NCBI GenBank assembly: GCA_029378245.1
Contig: JARKIF010000024.1
Coordinates: 248,001 to 312,000, forward strand
Length of the DNA stretch: 64,000 nucleotides
Direction of reading: 5' to 3'
Source: Roridomyces roridus
Lineage: Eukaryota; Basidiomycota; Agaricomycetes; Agaricales; Mycenaceae
Positions within the stretch are counted from its first letter, which is position 1. Each line of letters begins with the position of its first letter. A program made the position numbers and the translations under genes. This document shows positions 45,548 through 55,992 of the stretch, in pieces. The notes under the pieces are model-generated. The model was not told where the DNA came from, did no database searches, and was given only the letters and a program-made list of their open reading frames with translations.

Positions 45548-46320
45548 CTAGAGAAGCAGGGCGACTGAACGATATCGGTGCTTGTCGGAAGGATGACTGA
45601 GGGCGCTCCATCGGAGGTAGTCGGGCCGCGAATGCGTGGAACGACGACACCGGGGAATGAGAGGAGGGTTAGCAACGGGACAGAAGTGCAGGCTCAGTGA
45701 CACACCTGGGGATAGAAACCAGCGAAATCCGGATTCTCCATGGTGCAGCGCCGGCCCCGATGTCTCCAGGATGACTTGAAGAGTCTCGATGGCTTCGAGT
45801 AGGTGGTGTTCGCTTGAAAGCTGCGACAAATGGGCCCAGATACAGTATCAGGGGTAATGACAGGCCATGTGAGATGATTTGAGGCCGGAAGTGAGGCGCC
45901 TGGGAAAGTATATCGCGCTCGGCGCGTCGATGTTGCAGATCGGGCAAAACAGCCGTGGGAAGCGTGGATTGGGGTATTGGCGGGACAAACGCGGTCCCAG
46001 AGGGAGGCAATGGAGTCCCTGCATAGATTGAGGTCCATCCGGGGGGCATCCGAGCGTGTGCAAGCGAGTTTGGATGAGATCGTTGTGGCAGGATCGACGT
46101 GTTGTTTGCTCCTATTTGACATCAATCCAGAGTGATCCCTTTCCTCCCTCGTTACATGTCTTGCGAGGCGCTCCAAAATCAGGCGCGTCAAGGGGCGTAA
46201 AATGGCGTAGCATTGGGCTGTTGTTGAGGTGTAGGAGCGTGGGTGGTGGAAGCAAGCGGATCGTGGTTGAATCGAGCGCGAGCGACGGACTAGCCACAGC
46301 CACTGATTCAGCAACAACAA
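45548..46320 (-). other. Unidentified coding-like frames inside the transposon
   Basis: Overlapping reverse-strand frames include CPICNIDAPSAIYFPRR at about 45,900 and QLSSEHHLLEAIETLQVILE at about 45,790. Both look protein-like and are separated by plausible short introns. I do not recognise a transposase or other family. It could be captured host sequence or part of a transposition gene. Confidence 0.3.
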
Positions 46321-47060
46321 ACACTCGTTTTTTTCAACGGCCTTTGCTCAACAACAAGGCAACCTACCACCTTGAAATAAAGTTCACAAGGTTTATTTAA
46401 GGCTGGTTACTAGAGAACGACGGCCAAGTCTAATAAATTTACTGCACCTACAAATATACAGGACATTTGTGAAAAGCTGGTGTTTTGCAAGTGTTTTGTG
46501 GGTGAGTGTTCAAAATACAATCAGGATGAGAGCACGAAATGCACTCAAGTTGGGCACTATCAGGCTGATGGACAAAATTGCGGCTTGATTGAGTCGTCAA
46601 TCAGCCTGATTGAACTTGCTTCCCACAGTGTCCCCAGCGTCCCCCCATCGATTGAATGCACCAGCGATTGGTCCAGACGCAGGGAAATGGGTAGTCGTTT
46701 TACGCGGAGGGCCCATCTACCGAAGAACCTGTCGAATTTTCGGGGTGCGACATCCTTGTCGGTGAGCTGAGTCCACAGGGACGGAATCGAGATCGCGAGC
46801 TTGCGCCAGGCGCGGCAGACTTCTGTGAATACCGTCGGTGCTTGATCGGGATCCATTGTAGGCGTCGAAGGGAGACATTCCATGAATATCTCGGCAGAGA
46901 CTTCCACAGGCAGGCGGCCCATGGGGTCGAGGAGAGCATTGAGCTGGCTCTGAGTGTCACTCTTCTGCTTTTCGAGGTCTTTGAGGACCTGTCGCTGGTT
47001 GTCGATGGAGGATGAGAGGTCTCCGATGCGGGCGCGTAGCTGGGACGCGGTGTCGGTCAT

Positions 47061-48600
47061 GGAGGGAGAGCGCAAGCAGTGTGAGAGAGCCAAGGGGAAT
47101 CATTCCGAAGTTGGTACCGATCACTGTGTCCGGCCTTTACTTTTTTCGTCTTTTCCTTGACGCAGTCGATCGTAGAGTCTCGGTTCCCAGCCAGAAGAGC
47201 AGAGTGAGCCAAGAACGCGGAGGGGAGCGATCAAGCTCGTTTCGGCGATGACATTGACAGCGATCAGCGCTCCTGTCTTCTGCATCCATGTGGCTCAGCC
47301 TTCGGCCTTCAGGGCGGAATCTCTTGGACTCGCCCTCCTGTGGCTCCTGGTCCGACACGTATGAGTCAGGGAATTCGTCTTGAATATGAGCTGGGAATCT
47401 CACAAGGTGCGTCGCCACTGTTGCCACGCAATCCGACCATACTCATTCCACGCAGTCCCGTCTACTGGTCCATTCGCCCACCTCTCACGTCTCTCGCTGT
47501 CGAAATACGGATGGATGGCCAGACACCGAGGCCACGCACTCGACGGGTCTTCTTGCATCACGTTGACCAAGGCTTGCCTGTGAGGATCGAGAGACGATTG
47601 AATGCCTGAATGGCGAGTATCTCCTTCTCCCCATTTTTTCCCAGGGACCTTGTGTTTGAAGCAGTTATCTGCCGGGCGCGTGGACTGTTGGAGCATTTCG
47701 GCTCGATTCACTCGAGCCACCAGCATCTCCCGTGACACACGCTCCCGCTGCCCGCTCCTCTCTCCACCTTTCTCATCTTTCGTATGTTGATCCTCCCGTA
47801 GATGGCGTTGCCGACCAGATATCGCTGGGTCAAACACATCCCCTGTCCATGCCCCTGTCCGCGCCCTCCAATATTCCCCTACGAACCCGGATGCAGGCCG
47901 TCAGCCGTGTATGAACCTCCGGGCTCTTCAAGATCGTCTCTCCTCCTTCGCACAGTCATCGCATCCTCCCTCTGCCAGCACACCCCGTCGTCGTCACGCT
48001 CGATGGCCACCGCGTAGGCCTGGGCCTCCGGGCTCACTCAGCCGACATTCTGCAAGTCACTGGGATTCCATCTGTCCTTGCAGACGAGCGAGATGGAGTC
48101 AAGGCGTCACGTCTACGTGTGGGTGGTGGCGGATGACTTCCTCAGGCCCTGCTGGCTCCTGCACGGGTCTTCGTGCTCCAGACGGGTGCAACGACCCCGC
48201 CGGCGATGTCGTTCTGAGTGAGCTCTCGACGTCCGTGCGAGTCTGGAGCGGAGTCGTCATCTTCAGCGGTAGCGACTGCATGCTTACCGTCTTTCGTGCA
48301 AGACGCAGCGTAACTTTAACTGCAGGACGAGCCATGGCATGCGCGCGCAATTTGAGCCAAAGACATTTCTGGGACTCCGACATCGTCGCTGTCAGCAGAG
48401 TGGTCAATCCAATATCTCCCATGCACTGTCCTTGTAGGGCTTGTTTAAAATAGACTCTTTTTCAGCGTCAGCATGGTGAGAGGAAGGCTTCACGAATGGG
48501 GTGTGGCTCTCACTAGTTCGACGACCGACTGCGAATGATTGTATATTTTGAACAAAGAGGAGGAGATGAAAAAAGCAACAGCGTCAATGACTCACTCTAC
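47061..48600. other. Intergenic, unassigned frames
   Basis: Upstream region of the split F-box gene, followed by frames such as the forward one at about 47,985-48,090 (HPVVVTLDGHRVGLGLRAHS, then LRAHSADILQVTGIPSVLAD). That one is compositionally coding-like but interrupted. No family is recognised. Confidence 0.3.
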
Positions 48601-48619
48601 CGAGCATGACGATGTTCAT

Positions 48620-50100
48620 CACGGAAACAGGAAAATCATTCCACTGCATTGCAATGACCGCAATGCAGCAGAATGACCGAAATCACCGAAATGATGCCGA
48701 TCGGTCCGGCACGCATTGCCCACGCACAAGAATTCCGGCAGGCTTGGCAGATGCCAAGCATTGGGCATGCCTGTGACCATTGCACTGCATTGCAAGACCG
48801 CACACAGGCGGCCATTCCAGCCAGTATAATGGCTCGATAATGCTTATAATGCTCACATTCACAGAAATCAAGAAAGGAAAAAAAAATGAATAAATTGGAG
48901 TGCTATATACGGGACTACGACGGATCGACCGTTGACGGCGTAGCGAGAACCATGCGGAGATGAAGGGCGGGCGGCTTGAGAGAGTTCGTTCGGCAGACAT
49001 CGAGAAGGACCTCGGGACATAGGGCAGCGCTGACTGCAGCTTCAGAAACAGGGAGGATTGAGGTTGGGCAGCGACTTTGAAGGTACGGAGTTGAAGATGT
49101 TTGATTGACAGGCTTGAGCGAGTTTGCGGGGTTCGGCGCAAAGGGACTTGACGAGATGTACCGATGGAACCGATGGGTCGGCACGAGGCCTTGACAAGGT
49201 GACAGCGCCAAGGATGAAGACTTCTCAGCTGTGACGATGAGTCGGCCCACATGAGGGACGCGGTATCCAGGCCTTTTTCGTGTGTGTGTTGAGTCCAACT
49301 CATCGAAAGGCGCGGGGAGGAGAGGGAGGGGAGAGTGATCTTGATTGTCTTCACATGCTCGATTGTGGCAACGAGTCACCCCGAGGAAAACGAGTGCGGG
49401 AGGATGGAATGGACGGGTAGCTTGAGACGAGGCACGACGAGGACGTTTGAGGATGGACGAAATGGGCGGGTAGCTGGAAACACGATGGAGATGGAGCGAA
49501 GATCCGGCCTCGCCTCGCGGAATGGAAGTCTTCGTACGTGGGGGGCCCGTCGTCGAGAGGAGGCAGGGAGGAGACTGGAGGAGAGAGCGGAGAGTCGGTG
49601 CGTCGAGGGAGGGAAGGGAAGGTGGTGGTAAGGGAAAGAGATGCGATGGCTTGCGGCCGCTGATTGCTTCCTTTTGATGGGGCACGCAATGTCGGCACGC
49701 ACCGGGAGTGGTTTGTGATTGATATCATCCGACACTTCGGACTCGGACAAGTCGGCTAGCGCTATGTACTTTTTACAGAGGGGGCACAGCGACGAGGGCT
49801 ACGGTCAACAACCATGGACACAAGCATGACTCCTATCTCCTTCCGATTGCAATTTTACAGCTAACGAGCCTATTTGTAACCCACACGAGCACTGCTGCAA
49901 GCAAGCCGCAAGCCCCGTGAAAGTTGCTAGCAGCCGGCCACCTGTTCAGAATCATGCCGGGCTTTTGCCAATGTATCGGAAGCCTGCCAATGCCATTGCG
50001 AAGGCGGCGGCAGCATTGCGATGCCATTCCAATACCCCATCATGATTCCGCGTTTCAGCAGGCATCAGCTGGAATCTCCGGATTTGCTGATGTTATAGTC
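48620..50100. mobile_element. Possible transposon with clustered GCATTGC words at both ends
   Basis: 48,640-48,810 and 49,930-50,050 are both packed with gcattgcaatg / gccaatgccattgc palindromic words. They bracket 1.1 kb that includes a 256-codon Ser/Pro-rich reverse frame (48,915-49,685) with no recognised domain. The symmetry resembles the subterminal arrays of the two verified elements nearby. I could not find exact inverted termini or a target duplication, so the limits are approximate. Confidence 0.35.
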
Positions 50101-50199
50101 CCGAAATTGCTTCGGTTCTTCAACCCACACAGAGTCTGAGGATTGAGATAAGGACACCCCGAATCGTTGGAAGAACTCAAATCCACGCACCCTGTCTGA

Positions 50200-51560
50200 T
50201 CACACGTATGCCTCTACATCCTTCTGAACCTCGAGCTCCATTCCATCCTCCACCAGGGTTTCCAGCGATGCACAAATTTGCGCTTTCCCCCTCTCGAATC
50301 GCTCGAGTTCTCCCCTCCTCGCATAACCGCGATCTGTTAACCCCACCGGAACCATCTTGAAAGATTGGAGCGTCGTCGTATGAAGGGACTTGCTGCGGCG
50401 TGCGGACAGGACGTCCCGCAATTTGTTGCAGAGTATGGAGAGATCGTCAGGCCAGCGGACGCGCACGGTGAGGCTGACCATGTCAGGGAGGAATCCCAGC
50501 TCTGTACAGAGTGCGTCGAAGAATGGGAATGTCGTCTCGTACTCTCCGAATGAGATATACAGATTTTGTAGCCGGGGGACGAGTCGACACAGTGAAATTG
50601 CATCCGTCTGAAAGCGATATTCCGTCCCGAATTCACCCTGAACGGCTGCCAGACGCAGTGTCTGCAAAGACGCCCCGGACCTGGTGAAGAACGCCTCGAA
50701 CTCTTCCAGCTTTATGTCGAATGCAGAGAGATGGAGGAATTCGAGGGCGGGTAGTGTGAGGTATCTCAGCACGTCAGCGGTGCACTTCGGGTAAAAGCCA
50801 CCGAGATGGAGTCGCCGGAGGCAAGGATGAATGCGCGGTTCGTGCTCGTCCTCGGAGCCCTCCCATAGCCCAAACCTCTTGAAAGCGGCCCAACGAAAGA
50901 GAGTGCACTCCGTGAGGCGTGGGGCGTTGTGAATGAACGCGAGGCAAGTGTCGAGGCCTGGCCACTGGTGGTGCGTAAGGCGGCTGGAGCCGAGCGCTAC
51001 TTTCTCCAGCGCGAGGAAGGGCGTCTTGACTAGATTTGTGATGTTCCATGGTCCGACGCCCGCTCTCAGTTCGTCCATCTCTACCGACACCTCCAGTTCG
51101 ACAAATTGCCCCGCTCGCTTCGTCATCACGTCCTCCACGTCCGGGTGCCTACCCCCTGAAAGTGAGATCTTGACTGGAAGGAGTTGCGTCCTGTCCAGCC
51201 AATCTCGAAGAGATTCCCGAACCCTATGTATGGAATGGTGATGTGGATGTGGATATCCGTCCAGAGCGAGGGAGTAGCGAGGGCAATTTGCGTCCAAGAG
51301 CGACAGATCCGCATGAGCAGCATCGGCGCGGTATAGGCGTGCGGTTGCAGGTCATCGTACTCCGGTCCGACACACCTTCTGAAAATCATGGATGAGAGCT
51401 CGAGGGGAAGACGACTCATCGGGTCCCTGAGATAATTCAATTCACCCCAGGCCGCATGTTTTTGCTCCGTGAGCTCCTTGATGGCTTTCAAGTGCTCGGA
51501 GATGGCGTCGTTCATAGTTTGGATGCGTTTATGGACGTCTTTGACCGCAGAGGAAGCCAT
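50200..51560 (-). pseudogene. F-box/LRR-like gene with a single frameshift
   Basis: It starts at 51,560 (MASSAVKDVHKRIQTMND) with a coiled-coil N-terminus. The F-box is at residues 45-105: LRDPMSRLPLELSSMIFRRC and LLMRICRSWTQIALATPSLW. The frame then has to shift by one base near 51,225 to continue as RVRESLRDWLDRTQLLPVKI. From there it runs through LRR-like segments (TECTLFRWAAF, LRRLHLGGFYP, LPALEFLHLSAFDI, SLQTLRLAAVQ, LCRLVPRLQNLYI) to the end at 50,200. Apart from that shift the gene looks complete at about 450 residues. A sequencing error would make it functional; otherwise it is a young pseudogene. It is a relative of the split genes on either side. Confidence 0.75.
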
Positions 51561-51602
51561 TGCGACGAGGTCTGAAGAGAGGGGCGTGAGGCACTGCCAC
51601 GG

Positions 51603-52069
51603 ATGACAAACCCTTTGATGGCCGACGTGTTTGCATCACCACCCACTCTCGATCCACTCCACCATTCCGGCATGGGCCACAGCTGGAAAACCTCGCCGAA
51701 GAAGTGGGAAATCTCAGCAACCCGAACACCCGGAGGAGTTGCGGAGGAGCTGCCTCTCCGCCAAGACCTCGTCCTTATCCCGCGCGTCCCGCGCTTGAGC
51801 ATCTGGTGCGGCACCACCCTTAAAGATGACTGGCACAAACGCTTCAACGCAGCCGTCGTCATATCTGGGCATCTTCATGAATTCATATGCCACGTACGGA
51901 TTGGTGGGATGGGGTGCGGTTCGAGGAGGTCAGCCTTGGATATCCCAGGGAGTGGGACGAGGTGAAGGACGAGGGCATGGATGTCAACGACATCTCGCGT
52001 GTCATTTGGCCGGGGCCCCAGAGGCCGGAGAAGGAGCCTGTTACGACGCAGTGGCGGAGTTGGGGCTGA
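51603..52069 (+). pseudogene. C-terminal fragment of a calcineurin-like metallophosphoesterase
   Basis: The forward frame reads WHKRFNAAVVISGHLHEF, with the GHLH metal-binding motif of metallophosphoesterases. After a one-base shift it continues as WWDGVRFEEVSLGYPREWDE, the usual DGVRFEEVSLGYP- sequence after that motif, ending at 52,069. The N-terminal metal ligands (D-H, GD, GNHE) are absent from the sequence upstream. It is therefore a truncated relic, separated by only 42 bp from the divergent F-box gene. Confidence 0.65.
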
Positions 52070-52510
52070 GCAGTGCGTGTTTGGTGACTCGAAATGTAGA
52101 TGCGATTCATTCTCTGCGTCGTATGTGGGTTCCGATGCCGATCTCTAACTCTCCAAGCCACGTGGCTCTCCGGCCTTCCCTGTGATGCGAATTATTCCTC
52201 CAATCTACCAATCGACATGCAACCGTAATGGAAGCCCACCTGGACCTCTCCCGAATCGAACTGCAAATCGCCCAAAAGTCTCATTCGTACGTCCCTGAAG
52301 CATTTGAAGCTTGGCGGGCCTCTGGATTGGTACGAAATTTGCAGCGCCCTCGTCCTGCCCTACCTCACGCTCCCCGCCCTCGAAACCCTCCTGATCTCGG
52401 ACCTCGACATCTCCCGCCAGGACTTCCTGTCGTTCTTGAAGAGGTCCTCCCCGCCGCTGCGATCGCTTTCGCTCAGCTCGGAGCACTAACAGAAAGGAGA
52501 GGTGGAGGAG

Positions 52511-54238
52511 GGGCACGGTGAAATTGCCGCCGGAGGCGCAGTTGGCGCAATTGGCGCAGTGATCGGCGCCAAATTACCCGCGTGACGGCGGCAGTGTGAC
52601 ATCCACTGGCGCCGATCGCACTGAGCTTGAACTTCACCTGGCGCCGACTTGCCTCCAGTCACAGACAGTAGTTTGAGTACATGTCAAGTATGTATTTGAT
52701 CCACTTTTTGAACATTCTGATGCACTACTTGCTCTCAGTACATACGACTCTACGAGAATATCAATGCACTCAATTGTAAACAAACTTCCGACCATACTGC
52801 TAGTCTGTCTCGACAGTCTTCTCCGCAAGTTTATAGCTGTCATACATAAGAAACGAGTGCACAATAGTCAAATGAACGCACCTGGTCTGCGAAGGCTGGG
52901 TAGGCGCCGCGAACAGTGTGATCCCAGTCTTGTGAGGATACATTGAAGGTGTCGGGAAGCCCGATTTCATCCAATATGGTCCCGGGTGCTCATTGGAACG
53001 CATATTCCGCACCACTCCGGTCGGGATCGAAATCCACGAACAGCGCAGGGACCCAGTTCATGTTTCGGTTGAAGGGCACCCTAGGATCGTCGAGGAAACT
53101 ATACAGAAAACAAAATCAATCACAACTTCAAGCATGCCGTAGGAATCTCACCGTTGATCGAGTTCGGGAATCTCAACATACGTTTGCTGAGACATTAAAC
53201 ATTACATTTGAGGCATTTCCACGGCTCAACTGAACCATCCGCAACGCAGCCAAGATGGGCGTAAATACTGCAATAATGGCATTGAACCGTGTCGAGGCGA
53301 TCGTCGGTGGTTAGCGTTTCTTGCACATGACAGCCGGGACAGTCAATCTTCCCTTCGACCGTGATTGGTGGGATCAGGTCGGAAGTATGGGCCCTCGGCG
53401 AAAGGAGTGGGAGAAGCGGGAATGAGTCGAAGCTACCCTCAGAGTAGACTCGAACCAGCCCTCGTTGGTACTTTTGCGGGGGGAGGATTTCTTTCTGAAG
53501 GTATTTCATGCCGCAAGAAAGGGCTGGTCCGAGCCTACCCTCAGAGTCGGAGATGGGGGAAAGGGATTGAGGTGGTCGTCTTGAACCCTGGTTCTTGACA
53601 GTCGGCTTGCAAGTATACTTCTTCTGACTTGAATTTCCAACAGTGGTCCTAAATTCTTGCCCAAGTAGCATCCGCGACAGTTGCCAGAGTAGGTAAAACT
53701 ACCCGTCAGAGGTCGACAGTGACTTTGTGCGACACGCCGGATGTACGTGTCTTCGGCCAGTGAGGAGCTCAGGAATCAGATCAGGATAGGGAATGCGGAG
53801 TTGCCGCCCATTAGTCACTACCGTTGGCGCAGAGGTGGCGCAGTGGCCGCTGGTCATGGTGCAGAGCAGGAGAGATGGCGCCAAACTGGCGCCGATCTGT
53901 CACACTGCCGCCTGTCACACAAATTGTCGTGACGCCGAGTGGCGCCCATTGCCGCCAAGGTGACGCCGATCAGTTAATTTGGCGCCGATTTGGCGCCAAG
54001 ATTGGCGCCGATTGACGCATTCAAATGGTAACTTTGGCGCCGATCGCATAAAAACTTGTATCAATTCTGACCCTTGTGTCTACATCTCAGGTACTGACGA
54101 CGTTGGGGGTCTTCGCGGTCACTTTGGGACCCACTATCAAGGAGGTAAACATATAACCTCACCCGGGATGACATGTGCGGCGCCAACACTGGCGCAGATT
54201 GCCGCAATGGCGCCACCTGCGGCAATTTCTCCAGGCCC
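52511..54238. mobile_element. 1.7-kb DNA transposon with 9-bp target duplication, dense TTGGCGCCAA words
   Basis: GTGGAGGAG occurs immediately before (52,502-52,510) and after (54,239-54,247). The ends are imperfect inverted repeats (gggcacggtgaaattgccgc at left; gggcctggagaaattgccgc inverted at right). A 9-bp duplication suits Mutator-like elements; an 8-bp hAT-type reading is possible. Subterminal DNA is crowded with ttggcgc / tggcgccaa palindromes (52,530-52,650 and 53,820-54,220). The interior carries decayed host-like coding sequence with a PHD-type zinc finger. No transposase is recognised. Confidence 0.8.
52879..53671 (-). pseudogene. Captured or decayed PHD-finger gene inside the transposon
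   Basis: The reverse strand at 53,338-53,195 encodes CPGC, then CHYC, YAHLGC and WKCLKC: the Cys4-His-Cys3 spacing of a PHD-type zinc finger. After a stretch holding MSQQTYVEIPELDQR and an intron, FLDDPRVPFNRNMNWVPALF and VDFDPDRSGAEYAF follow. There is then an in-frame TGA and ILDEIGLPDTFNVSSQDWDH up to a GTGCGT donor at about 52,880. The domain order looks like a conserved mushroom chromatin-type protein but is interrupted. Its location inside the element suggests gene capture. Confidence 0.45.
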
Positions 54239-54703
54239 GTGGAGGAGTACCTCCGACTTGTCCCAAGCATCACCGATTTTGCCATCGGACTCGGTAGTGA
54301 TCGAGCTATCATCGTGCTCGAGCTCTTCGCCTACACAAAAACGGCTCTTTCCAATCTTCGCTCCCTCACCATTGCGATTGACTGCCTCCTTTGCACGGAG
54401 CTCGGGACTGTCGTCGACTTGTTGGACGCACGATGCGCCGGCGATGCGCTGCGTTCGTTCCGGCTGGTCGCAGAGGAGGTAGCCGTTATGGGTCCCCACG
54501 CAGTCGCATTGCAGAACGCGATCAAAGCGCATACGTTGCGCGGGGTGGATATCTACATTGGGACTGAGGAAGAGAGAATATTTGAAGGTCAGTTCATCCG
54601 TTGTTGTCGCTCCCTGCCTGCTCACACCAACACCTTTTCTTTCGCGATAGGTGAACTTCAAGCTCCGCAGGCCTTGCTTGAGCTCCAGGGCACGACTTGA
54701 AAT

Positions 54704-55330
54704 CATGGACTAAACGGAGGCGTTGATGTTTGTAATGTGGTCGACATCTTGAAAATGTGATATTTCCTTCCGCTATAAGAATTTTCCAGATTTTTGTCTG
54801 CAGCGATCGTAGCCCAGACAATTTTCACAATTTTCCCCTCAATTCGTGTGCGCTTCGGTTTCGAATTGATGGGTAGGCATGCTATATGCTAAGTAAGTTC
54901 TTCGCGACATCCGGAGTCCTCTAACCTTTTATGATCAGTGTCGTGTAAGCCAGCTGCCAGACGCGGCGAAAGAGGCCGACTCCCAGCAGTCCCACCGCAC
55001 CCACCAAGTCTGATGCCTTCGATAAACTTCTGAGCGCGTCTATTCTTCCGTCAATACCGAAGACATCGCAGGCTCACAAACGCGTTGAAGGAATGCATGA
55101 TGGACTGAACCTATTTGTATTCAGCGCCGAGGCGCTACTAGTAATTCGCTACTCACGAGTCGTGCAGGCTGTCATCTTCGAGGCGCTCGATGAAATGAAT
55201 ACAACATATAAAAGTGGTGGCACTCAGAAGAGAACTCCCCCATCCCACTGCTTTTGTTCGAACCAATGTAAGTTCAAATTCTTGTCCCCCAGCACCTCGT
55301 ACACAATACTTATATTCCAGAATCCACACA
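54704..55330. other. Intergenic, nothing firm
   Basis: No recognised gene. A short exon-like segment ending in aatccacacaATGTCGAT abuts the hAT element and may belong to a small frame that continues after it (MSITYVGDVAPIV), but support is weak. Confidence 0.3.
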
Positions 55331-55338
55331 ATGTCGAT

Positions 55339-55984
55339 TAGTGCTGGCCAAAAATACGATATGGGAAAATATATTTTGAATATATTCAGGTGAATATGGA
55401 TATGATACGAGCTCTGGGGTCCAATCGGATACAAATACGTCTGAATATGAATACGATAAAATATGGATATGAATATGATATGCAGTGGGCATATTGAAAT
55501 ATATTCAGATACGCCGGCCACTGGCAATGAGGCTCAAATCAGGCTCGGAGAGCACGGCAATCACAGAATTGATAATGATCTTGATATCGGCACCGGTGTC
55601 CCGCTTTGCTAACAGTGATTTGCTTGTGCAAAATACCTAAAATGGAAATTTGATCCGAATGCCGAGTGATCCTTGGTCCGAATACTTCTTCTCCATGAAC
55701 TTGTTAGCTGCTGGTTGACACTACGATGCTGGAGAGTGTGTCAGCCAATGTTGTGACACAATGTTGGGCCAAGACACGACCAAGTGGGGACTCACAAGGG
55801 CCTGGACTGGGTGGTTCATGTGGGGTAGAATATATTTGAATATATCCAAAATATATTTGTATCATATTCACCATGGTGAATATGATACACTAGAAATACG
55901 ATACGAGTGCGGTGAGGTGAATATGATATGGATATGAATATAATACGGGATTTGGCGTATCGTATTCGTATTTGGCCAGCACTA
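55339..55984. mobile_element. 646-bp non-autonomous hAT-type element
   Basis: Inverted ends TAGTGCTGGCCAAA...TTTGGCCAGCACTA are flanked by an exact 8-bp duplication ATGTCGAT (55,331-55,338 and 55,985-55,992), diagnostic for hAT elements. The subterminal 150 bp on both sides are AT-rich with repeated gaatatgatat / aatatattc words. There is no transposase frame. The central 300 bp is of unknown origin. Confidence 0.88.
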
Positions 55985-55992
55985 ATGTCGAT

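Larger units (their letters stand above)
43044..46630. mobile_element. 3.6-kb DNA transposon with CACTG ends, inserted in an F-box gene
   Basis: Perfect 12-bp inverted ends (CACTGTGGGAAG at left; its complement at right) are flanked by TCCC (43,040-43,043 and 46,631-46,634), a 3-4 bp target duplication. Starting in CACTG with such a duplication recalls the CACTA/CMC superfamily. Both subterminal regions hold many copies of tcaatcag[g/c]ctgattga, about nine on the left (43,065-43,270) and two or three on the right (46,559-46,612). The interior has a 21-bp tandem repeat and coding-like reverse-strand frames around 45.5-46.3 kb, but I recognise no transposase, so it is probably non-autonomous. 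Confidence 0.82.
42256..47060 (-). pseudogene. F-box/LRR-like gene split by a 3.6-kb transposon
   Basis: The N-terminal part runs from 47,060 (MTDTASQLRARIGDL), with a coiled coil, LDPMGRLPVEVSAEIFMECL and FTEVCRAWRKLAISIPSLW, to about 46,635 (SIDGGTLG). The C-terminal part continues 43,039-42,256: IYAHNIQTLELHPASMEVLM, LPALETLWISSLDID, SSPPLRSLYLSAEQYGDG, VEQYLRLVPNLTDFTI. There is then one in-frame TGA (about 42,522), followed in the same frame by LLQLFRDGRNLLPNLPSLTI and ending near RGMEIR. Removing the element between the target duplications restores the frame exactly. The gene is dead three ways: transposon, nonsense codon and 3' MITE. In life it would have been a substrate adaptor of an SCF ligase. 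Confidence 0.85.
52220..54703 (+). pseudogene. F-box/LRR-like gene remnant split by a 1.7-kb transposon
   Basis: Only the C-terminal half is present. Left part: LVLPYLTLPALETLLISDLD, then SSPPLRSLSLSSEH, a TAA where relatives have Tyr, and KGEVEE up to 52,510. Right part from 54,248: YLRLVPSITDFAIGLGSD, then LSNLRSLTIAIDCLL, HAVALQNAIKAHTLRGVDIY, ending at about 54,700. Removing the element with one copy of the 9-bp target duplication joins VEE to YLRLVP in frame. It parallels the gene at 42-47 kb (VEQYLRLVPNLTDF). No F-box exon is seen upstream. Confidence 0.8.

Noticed and set aside
43044..46630. A recognisable transposase in the CACTG-ended element
   Set aside because: I looked for DDE/D spacing and known fungal transposase motifs by eye in the reverse-strand frames and found none that I could defend.
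48915..49685. 256-codon Ser/Pro-rich reverse frame as a real gene
   Set aside because: Low-complexity, overlapped by other long frames in the same GC-rich stretch and inside a possible transposon.
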